A DNA stretch of 64,000 nt from Variovorax paradoxus NBRC 15149 (lineage in GTDB: Bacteria; Pseudomonadota; Gammaproteobacteria; Burkholderiales; Burkholderiaceae_C). Of the stretch, positions 59,096-64,000 are shown piece by piece. The notes under the pieces are model-generated. The model was not told where the DNA came from. It was given only the letters and a program-made list of their open reading frames with translations, and searched no databases. A program made the translations under genes and the position numbers. The stretch is from contig NZ_BCUT01000002.1 of NCBI RefSeq assembly GCF_001591365.1, forward strand, positions 1 through 64,000, read 5' to 3'. Each line of letters starts with the position of its first letter. Positions within the stretch are counted from its first letter, which is position 1.

Positions 59096-59554
59096 TCAGG
59101 CTTGGCCAGCCGCCGGAGCCGGAACACCGGTGAGCGTGTGGGCAACCGGGAGAGTCTTGCCAAGGATGTCAATCATCGCCTGCGCTTCCGCTCGCGAGAT
59201 TGGCGGGAAAGGCGAACGATACGTGGTGTCGTTGCGCCGGCCATGAGCGACGCTCACCAGCTTAATTTCGTCCGCGTCGAGGTTCAAGTCCGCTGCGGCT
59301 CGAAGAATGGCCAGGTTGCGGCCAGATTCCTTGGTTCGGACGCTATAGAACTCGAGCACTGCCTGGACTAGCGAGTAAAAGCCTTCGTAAGCGAGGATGA
59401 AGCGCTGTTTCGGCCGCTTCACATCCACGGTCCGAGCCACTTCGAGGCTCTCTGCCGCATCCTTCAGGAAGCCCTCGATGGCTCCAGGAGTCTGTGGGAC
59501 CTCTTCGAGCGCGCGAGTCCTAATGAGGTTGTCGTATTCAGACGGTCTCATCAT
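59096..59554 (-). CDS. hepT: HEPN-domain protein, probable HepT-like toxin
   Basis: The 152-residue helical protein has the layout of HEPN toxins of the HEPN/MNT pair. A helical region around residues 25-70 (AIEGFLKDAAESLEVARTV, FILAYEGFYSLVQAVLEFY) is followed by the RNase motif, here Arg107-Asn-Asp-Thr-Thr-Tyr112, where the usual final His is Tyr. HEPN toxins cut RNA and are inactivated by AMPylation by the partner. It overlaps the MNT gene by 17 bases. Codon use is less GC-rich than the catabolic genes, consistent with transfer. Confidence 0.75.
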   Translation of the reverse strand: MMRPSEYDNLIRTRALEEVPQTPGAIEGFLKDAAESLEVARTVDVKRPKQRFILAYEGFYSLVQAVLEFYSVRTKESGRNLAILRAAADLNLDADEIKLVSVAHGRRNDTTYRSPFPPISRAEAQAMIDILGKTLPVAHTLTGVPAPAAGQA

Positions 59555-60113
59555 TGCGAATCAGCTCCAACTTTGGCCCTTTTGCAATCTGAGCCATGAC
59601 TTGGTCACTTGAAATCAGTTCTTCCCACTCCTCTGGGTCATACAAGCTCAGATGAATGGGCCTTCCGAGCTCCTGCTCGAGGTCCAGAAGGGCATTGGTC
59701 ACCTCACGTAAAGCCACACGCCCGATGACGGCCAGGTCGATGTCGCTTCGGCCGTTGTCAGAGCCTTTGGCCACAGAGCCAAAGACGAACGCCTCCCGTA
59801 TGCTATCGCCAAACGGTTCAAGAGCTCGCATCAGGGGCTCCTTGACCCCGAAGGACTTGCGCGCAATGCTTCTTAGCTCGTCAAACAGGAAGAAGTCCTT
59901 GTTAGCTCGGATGCTGCGCTGACGCCCCCGCCGAGGCTCCTCAGTGAGGACTCCAGCTTGCAAAAGCCGCTCAATCTGCTGCTGAGCGCCGCCTCTGCCG
60001 CCTGCTGCCAGGTCCAGGAGCTCACTCAGCAGGAATGACCGGTCTGGGTTGGCCAGGGTGGCCGCCAGAACGCGCTGAACTGTCGGAGTGAATAAAAAGT
60101 CGGCAGAACTCAT
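59538..60113 (-). CDS. mntA: MNT nucleotidyltransferase with N-terminal winged helix, probable antitoxin
   Basis: The 191-residue protein is a fusion. Residues 1-75 are a winged helix (VQRVLAATLANPDRSFLLSELLDLA, QQQIERLLQAGVLTEEPRRGRQRSI). Residues 100-190 are a minimal nucleotidyltransferase: FVFGSVAKGSDNGRSDIDLAVIG with Gly112-Ser113 and Asp124/Asp126. In type VII systems the MNT protein AMPylates HEPN and so neutralises it. The added winged helix could autoregulate the pair; repeated operator-like sequences lie just upstream. ATG 60113 was chosen over 60152, which would run through those repeats. Confidence 0.78.
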   Translation of the reverse strand: MSSADFLFTPTVQRVLAATLANPDRSFLLSELLDLAAGGRGGAQQQIERLLQAGVLTEEPRRGRQRSIRANKDFFLFDELRSIARKSFGVKEPLMRALEPFGDSIREAFVFGSVAKGSDNGRSDIDLAVIGRVALREVTNALLDLEQELGRPIHLSLYDPEEWEELISSDQVMAQIAKGPKLELIRNDETV

Positions 60114-60122
60114 ACTGATATG

Positions 60123-60251
60123 TCCCTCATTCAGGGATAAAGTTCCCGCCAAGGCCCTTAAACGAGGAGTGTACTACTGCTTTAAGGGACTTTAATCCCT
60201 TTGCGAGGGGCAGTCATACTTCATTTAGGGACAAGCAGCCCTGAATGAGGG
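60123..60251. promoter_or_regulatory. Repeat-rich control region of the HEPN/MNT pair
   Basis: CCCTCATTCAGGG (60124-60136) is repeated in inverse orientation as CCCTGAATGAGGG (60239-60251), a perfect 13-bp match 102 bases apart. Between them are two GGGA-N6-TCCC palindromes: GGGATAAAGTTCCC (60134-60147) and GGGACTTTAATCCC (60186-60199). The cluster lies directly upstream of the winged-helix MNT start, so these are plausible autoregulatory sites. A 129-bp miniature element is an alternative. Confidence 0.55.
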
Positions 60252-60384
60252 AGTTAACCCGGAAGCCGAGCTGAAACGTCTACGTGGTCCGCCCGAGAAG
60301 AGCAACAGGCTTTTTGCACTGCGAGATTCAGGAAGGCGTGCGACCTTCATTCTGGCTGATGTTGCAGTGATCCTGCTGCCCAGA

Positions 60385-60422
60385 TGACCTCGTGACCTCG
60401 TGACCTCGTGACCTTGTGACCC
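60385..60422. repeat. TGACCTCG tandem repeat
   Basis: Four tandem 8-bp units (60385-60416, the last with one change) and a partial fifth lie at the broken edge of the IS110 remnant. They are in a region that encodes nothing intact. Confidence 0.75.
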
Positions 60423-60588
60423 AGTTGCCGATTTTTCTACCCCAGCAGGAGGCGCCACACGCTTCCATTGCGACCAGGCTTGGAACGCACTTGACGAAGA
60501 ATTCGGTGAGTCTCGCGCGTTTGATCTGGCGCCATTGGATCTCGCCCGTATCTGCATCGAAGATGTGCAATTGGAACTCCACGCCTCC
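60421..60588 (-). mobile_element. IS110-family transposase N-terminal remnant
   Basis: The minus strand encodes VEFQLHIFDADTGEIQWRQIKRARLTEFF and CVPSLVAMEACGASCWGRK (landmarks shown in parts: VEFQLHIFDADTGEIQW, VPSLVAMEACG). This matches the N-terminal DEDD/RuvC-like domain of IS110/IS1111 transposases. The first strand with its usual start and the catalytic Asp is missing, and the sequence breaks off at the tandem repeat. It is not functional. Confidence 0.75.
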
Positions 60589-60709
60589 TTGGTCTTCCAC
60601 GGCGCACGGCGATGGATCAACTCGGCCTTGCGGAGGCCGTTGATCGTCTCGGCCAGGGCGCTGTCATAGGGAGTCGCCCTTGCTGCCCACTGACGGCTCT
60701 ATGCCAGGG
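60583..60709 (-). mobile_element. IS3-family OrfB remnant with frameshift
   Basis: The minus strand encodes GIEPSVGSKGDS and, after an extra base near 60669, YDSALAETINGLRKAELI and HRRAPWKTKEA. This is the C-terminal DDE catalytic region of IS3-family OrfB; the ALAETINGL segment contains the catalytic Glu. Both ends are cut, the frame is shifted once, and an IS110 remnant follows directly. It is a decayed insertion. Bases 60710-60882 contain no recognisable gene. Confidence 0.82.
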
Positions 60710-60882
60710 ACTTATCTCAGCAGTGCCGAGATTTTCTCGCTCGTCCTCGCCTGCTTTGCCAGCGGAAGCCGCCGTACAAAGGGAGCCGCCGACGTCGCGG
60801 CACCGCTATGATCATTAAGGGGCAAAGAGCGTGAGTTCAACGTCCGGTCGCCGCCGAGAGCCACCGCTGCAAAGCGGACTCC

Positions 60883-60918
60883 AAAAAAATGAGGGCGCGA
60901 TCCCCGCGGACCGCGCCC
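60883..60918 (-). terminator. Intrinsic terminator of the EF-G paralogue gene
   Basis: GGGCGCG (60893-60899) and CGCGCCC (60912-60918) form a 7-bp stem; on the minus strand it is followed within two bases by a run of seven T (60883-60889). It lies eight bases after the EF-G stop. Confidence 0.85.
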
Positions 60919-60925
60919 TTCAAGA

Positions 60926-62941
60926 CTAGCTCTGCAAGAGCGTCGCCATTTCACGAGCGGACGCCACTTCGTAGTGGTCGAACTGCATCGCGTAATGTGC
61001 CCGGCCCGACGACAGCGCACGCAGGCTGCCGATGTAGCCAAACATCTCCTTCAGCGGCACATGCGCTTCGACCGCGATCGCGTTGCCGCGCATCGTCTGT
61101 CCGCGCACCATGCCGCGCCGGCGGTGCAGGTCACCGATGCAATCGCCGAGGTAGTCGGCCGGCGTGACGACCTCCACGGCCATCACCGGCTCGAGCACCT
61201 GCGGCGCAGCCTTGGCCACTGCATCGCGAAACGCCGCGGCTGCGGCCAGTTCGAAGACCATCGGCGACGAATCGCTCTCGTGATAGCTGCCATCCAGCAA
61301 CGTGGCCACGAAGTCCACACAGGGATAGCCTGCCACCACGCCCGCTTGCGCCGCACGGCGAACGCCGGCTTCGACTGCAGGAATGAACTCCCGCGGAATC
61401 GCGCCGCCCACCACCTGGCTTTCGAAGACGATGCCCTCCCCGCGCGCCAGCGGCGCGAGTCGCAGCGTCAGCGCTGCGAACTGACCGGGCCCGCCGGTCT
61501 GCTTCTTGTGAACATGGTTCACCCCCACTTCTCTTGAAATCGTCTCTCGGTAGGCGACCTGCGGCCGCCCCACCGAAACTTCGACGCCGTACTTCGCGCG
61601 CAACTTCTCGATGGAGACATCGAGCTGCAGCTCGCCCATGCCCGAAAGGATGGTCTGGCCCGACTCGGCATCCTGCCGAAGCTGCAAGCTCGGATCCTCG
61701 CGCAACATCGCGTGCAGCGCCTTCGCCAGCGCCTGCTGGTCGTTGCGTGCCTTGGCCTCGATCGCCACGTGAATGACAGGCTCGGGCACGCTGATCTGCT
61801 CCAGCTGCACCGGATGCTCACGGTCGCACAGCGTGTGACCGGTCAGCGTGTCCTTCAGCCCGACGATGGCGGCAATGTCGCCCGCCACGAGTTCATCGCG
61901 CTCGATGCGATCGTCCGCATGGACTTCGTACAGCCGCGACGCACGCTCCATGCGCCCCGTCGTGGCGTTCAGCACGGCATCGCCGCGTCGCAGCCGACCG
62001 CTGTAGACACGCACGAACACCATCGCGCCGTGATCGTCGCTGGCCACCTTGAACGCGAGCGCTGCGAACGGCGCCTGCGCATCGCAGTTCACCGCGTCGC
62101 CCGGTTTAGGCAGCCAGTTCACGACGGCATCGAGCAGAGGCTCCACGCCGCGATTCCTGTACGCTGACCCGGCCAGCACAGGCACGAAAGCATTGGCCAG
62201 CACGCCCTTGCGGATGCATGCGTGCAGCACGTCGACGCCGATCTCTTCGCCATCCAGATAGGCGTCGGTCGCGGCTTCATCGTGCTCCACCGCCAGCGCC
62301 ACGAGGCGCGCGCGATGTTGCTGCGCGGCTTCGCGCATGCCAATCGGCACTTCGCACTCACGGTATGGCTCACTCGCATCGTCCTTGTTCCAGACGAGCG
62401 CGCGCATGCCGACGAGGTCGACCACGCCGCGGAAACCGCCTTCCGTACCGATGGGCAATTGCACCACCACGGCCTTCACGCCGAGACGCTCTTCCATCAT
62501 CGCGGCCACGCGCAGGAAGTCGGCGCCCAGCCGATCGAGCTTGTTGACGAAGGCGATGCGCGGCACGCGGTACTTGTCCGCCAGGCGCCAATTGGTTTCC
62601 GTCTGCGGTTCCACGCCGGCCACGCCGTCGAACACGACCACGGCACCGTCGAGCACGCGCAAGGAGCGGTTCACTTCGATATTGAAGTCGATGTGGCCGG
62701 GCGTGTCGATCAGGTTGATCTGCGTGCCGTTCCAGTGGACCGTGATGGCTGCGCTGCTGATGGTGATGCCGCGTGCGCGTTCCTGCGGATCGAAGTCCAT
62801 GCGGGTCGTGCCCGCGCTGACGTCGCCCATGCGGTGGCTCTCGCCGGCATAGAACAGGATGCGTTCGGTGGTGGTGGTCTTGCCCGCGTCGACGTGGGCA
62901 ATGATGCCGATGTTGCGGATGTTCCTGGGGTTCGGGTTCAT
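60926..62941 (-). CDS. fusA: Elongation factor G paralogue (EF-G2-like GTPase)
   Basis: The 671-residue protein has all GTPase motifs: [17 protein letters not shown] (G1), RGITISSAA (G2), [12 protein letters not shown] (G3) and [11 protein letters not shown] (G4). Domains II-V follow, with the EF-G domain IV segment GGPGQFA. It is about 30 residues shorter than usual housekeeping EF-G and begins [20 protein letters not shown]. No rps or tuf genes are near, so it is not in the str operon. It is probably a second EF-G with a specialised role (ribosome recycling, stress or antibiotic tolerance) or a resistance-like ribosome-protection protein. Confidence 0.88.
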   Translation of the reverse strand: MNPNPRNIRNIGIIAHVDAGKTTTTERILFYAGESHRMGDVSAGTTRMDFDPQERARGITISSAAITVHWNGTQINLIDTPGHIDFNIEVNRSLRVLDGAVVVFDGVAGVEPQTETNWRLADKYRVPRIAFVNKLDRLGADFLRVAAMMEERLGVKAVVVQLPIGTEGGFRGVVDLVGMRALVWNKDDASEPYRECEVPIGMREAAQQHRARLVALAVEHDEAATDAYLDGEEIGVDVLHACIRKGVLANAFVPVLAGSAYRNRGVEPLLDAVVNWLPKPGDAVNCDAQAPFAALAFKVASDDHGAMVFVRVYSGRLRRGDAVLNATTGRMERASRLYEVHADDRIERDELVAGDIAAIVGLKDTLTGHTLCDREHPVQLEQISVPEPVIHVAIEAKARNDQQALAKALHAMLREDPSLQLRQDAESGQTILSGMGELQLDVSIEKLRAKYGVEVSVGRPQVAYRETISREVGVNHVHKKQTGGPGQFAALTLRLAPLARGEGIVFESQVVGGAIPREFIPAVEAGVRRAAQAGVVAGYPCVDFVATLLDGSYHESDSSPMVFELAAAAAFRDAVAKAAPQVLEPVMAVEVVTPADYLGDCIGDLHRRRGMVRGQTMRGNAIAVEAHVPLKEMFGYIGSLRALSSGRAHYAMQFDHYEVASAREMATLLQS

Positions 62942-63005
62942 GACGAATCTTTCTTCTTGAATGCTTGGGGCTGCCGCTGGCCCCAGGCAAAGATCCGCCT
63001 GAGGG

Positions 63006-63116
63006 CTAGCGACGAACGGTGTCGTGCAAAGGGGTGCTGCGGCCGGAGCCCGGGCGCACGGTGTCCACGCTCCGGCGAGCGGGAATCGTGGCGATCAGCT
63101 TGTCGTAGGTACGCAT
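63006..63116 (-). CDS. Small ORF (36 aa) upstream of the EF-G paralogue
   Basis: A 36-codon frame [16 protein letters not shown], ending PLHDTVRR, lies 64 bases before the EF-G paralogue start. It has no good ribosome-binding site, and the Arg-rich composition could be chance in GC-rich DNA. Its position between a terminator and the GTPase gene makes a leader-peptide role conceivable. I do not recognise homologues. Confidence 0.3.
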   Translation of the reverse strand: MRTYDKLIATIPARRSVDTVRPGSGRSTPLHDTVRR

Positions 63117-63141
63117 GGTGTGAAGAGGGAATGAAACGACG

Positions 63142-63179
63142 AAAAAACAAAACCCCGGAGGGACGAGCCTGCCGGGGTT
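63142..63179 (-). terminator. Strong intrinsic terminator upstream of the EF-G paralogue
   Basis: AACCCCGG (63151-63158) and CCGGGGTT (63172-63179) form an 8-bp stem with a 13-base loop. On the minus strand it is followed by TTTTGTTTTTTC. It faces the EF-G paralogue but lies upstream of it, so it either ends the recombinase transcript or acts as an attenuator. Confidence 0.8.
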
Positions 63180-63187
63180 CTTGAAAC

Positions 63188-63208
63188 CGGAAGGCGCAAC
63201 GCCTTCCG
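63188..63208. repeat. Perfect 9-bp hairpin next to the terminator
   Basis: CGGAAGGCG (63188-63196), CAA, and CGCCTTCCG (63200-63208) form a perfect stem with a 3-base loop, eight bases before the terminator on the minus strand. A 13-codon frame MKFTQAIEAFIAT (63229-63270, minus) precedes it. Nothing else is recognised in 63271-63444. Confidence 0.65.
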
Positions 63209-63444
63209 AACGCGATCGAGGGCGATGTCAGGTGGCGATGAACGCCTCGATAGCTTGAGTGAATTTCATGGTGGGGCGGATTGTGAGGGAGGGGCGATTT
63301 CCGCGCAAGTTGAACGTTGGGCCAATGACACGGGACGCCATGGGTTCACCCGAGCCCTGCTTGCGCGCGGCGGCTGTCGTTGATGTCTGCATTGCGAAAG
63401 GCCCTTCGCCCCTCCCCTGTACTCGCGCAGCCGAGCGCCTCAGA

Positions 63445-64000
63445 TTAGGTCGCTCTCGTCGACGACCGCGCCGGAAAGGCCTCCCCGATCTGCCTGGCCC
63501 GCCTGACCTCGTCGGTATGGAGATAGACCGAGGTGGTCGCCACGGAGGCATGCCGCAGGTTGTCCCGCACGGTCGTCAGCTCCACCCCGCGCGCGAGCGC
63601 ATGGGTGGCATGGGTGTGCCGCATCCAGTGCGGCGTGGCACGCTTGAGCTTGTCCGCGGTGGACGGACTCACGCTTTCCAAGGCCTGCGCGGCATGGAGG
63701 AAGAAACGGCGCATGACCGACCACAGGCGCGACGCGCTGATCCCGGTCCCGTCTTCTGCCAGACCCGGAACCAGCGCGGTCTTCGGATTCCAGCGCGACC
63801 GCGTCACGGGCAGACCCCGTTGCGCCAGATACTGGTCGAGCGCGCCCCGCGCCAGCAATGGCAAGGCGACCTTGCCGTGCTTGCTGCCCTTGCCGACCAC
63901 GTTCAGCCAGTCGTCGCTTTGCGCATCGTGCTCGATGCTGCCCAGCCGGGCCTCGACCATCTCGCTGGGCCGCAGGCCCGTCGCGTACCAGAAATCCAGC
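63445..64000 (-). CDS. Tyrosine recombinase / phage-type integrase (5' part outside window)
   Basis: The frame stays open to the right edge, so only the C-terminal catalytic domain is visible. It carries LDFWYATGLRPSEMVEARLGSIE with the first catalytic Arg, a long HWMRHTHATHALARG block with HxxR-type residues, and HASVATTSVYLHTDEV with the His and the Tyr nucleophile. It performs site-specific DNA strand exchange. It borders a region with insertion-sequence remnants and a toxin-antitoxin pair, but no attachment site can be assigned from the sequence in view. Confidence 0.9.
   Translation of the reverse strand, partial: LDFWYATGLRPSEMVEARLGSIEHDAQSDDWLNVVGKGSKHGKVALPLLARGALDQYLAQRGLPVTRSRWNPKTALVPGLAEDGTGISASRLWSVMRRFFLHAAQALESVSPSTADKLKRATPHWMRHTHATHALARGVELTTVRDNLRHASVATTSVYLHTDEVRRARQIGEAFPARSSTRAT

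Noticed and set aside
60225..60620. Intact 131-codon minus-strand gene
   Set aside because: It is a chance frame that joins IS3 and IS110 remnants; only parts match transposases and in different frames.
63320..63380. Possible tRNA because of GGGTTCACCCGAGCCC
   Set aside because: The T-arm-like string has no matching acceptor, D or anticodon arms within normal distance on either strand.

Overview
The window is GC-rich, densely packed, single-copy bacterial DNA. It carries two Bug-type tripartite-tricarboxylate receptors, many LysR/TetR/GntR/AraC regulators beside catabolic operons, a complete biotin-independent malonate decarboxylase cluster and Rieske oxygenases. This gene content fits Burkholderiales, most likely a Variovorax-like Comamonadaceae; that placement is inference from gene content, not from a marker gene. 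No rRNA, tRNA, CRISPR array or replication origin was recognised.

Layout. 1-2.1 kb: 3' part of a gene for a low-complexity acidic repeat protein with an Ala-Asp tract and a 29-residue repeat. 2.1-5.9 kb: LysR regulator and a small membrane protein, divergent from a Bug receptor and an FAD oxidoreductase. 5.9-13.7 kb: L-fucose module with a GntR/FCD regulator, lactonase, ABC importer, fuconate dehydratase, L-fucose dehydrogenase and mutarotase. 13.9-15.2 kb: orphan lipoprotein. 15.2-19.6 kb: salicylate 5-hydroxylase-type Rieske system under a NahR/NagR-like LysR protein. 19.6-29.0 kb: acyl-CoA catabolism regulon (ChaC, CoA ligase, DsbA-like isomerase, atypical SDR, nitronate monooxygenase-like protein, acyl-CoA dehydrogenase, thiolase, TetR, MarR). 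29.0-36.3 kb: RND efflux pump with its own TetR. 36.3-47.6 kb: LysR, acetyl-CoA synthetase, mdcHBGEDCA, madML and a LysR activator. 47.7-55.6 kb: AraC regulator, ABC-type receptor and a translationally coupled dioxygenase operon with two unusual hydrolase genes. 55.6-58.9 kb: second Bug receptor, flavin monooxygenase, LysR. 58.9-64 kb: mosaic region with a HEPN/MNT toxin-antitoxin pair, IS3 and IS110 remnants, an EF-G paralogue and a truncated tyrosine recombinase.

How it works together. Most of the window is uptake and oxidation of sugars, malonate, aromatic acids and acyl-CoA compounds, each under a local regulator. Malonate enters by MadLM, is decarboxylated to acetate by Mdc, and the adjacent acetyl-CoA synthetase activates the acetate. 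Shared DNA motifs tie genes together: ACGNNCGTTYNNYAAACG lies before five transcription units of the 19.6-29 kb region, a 26-bp palindrome lies before both halves of the efflux system, and TGGTNNNGCCA occurs three times in the fucose control region.

The best candidates for undescribed biology are the coupled dioxygenase operon with a DLH-NTF2 fusion and an isochorismatase-fold protein whose D-K-C triad is rewritten to histidines and valine; the ChaC gene that carries the same operator, promoter and leader layout as the tetR gene; the winged-helix MNT/HEPN pair; and the leader arrangement before the EF-G paralogue.
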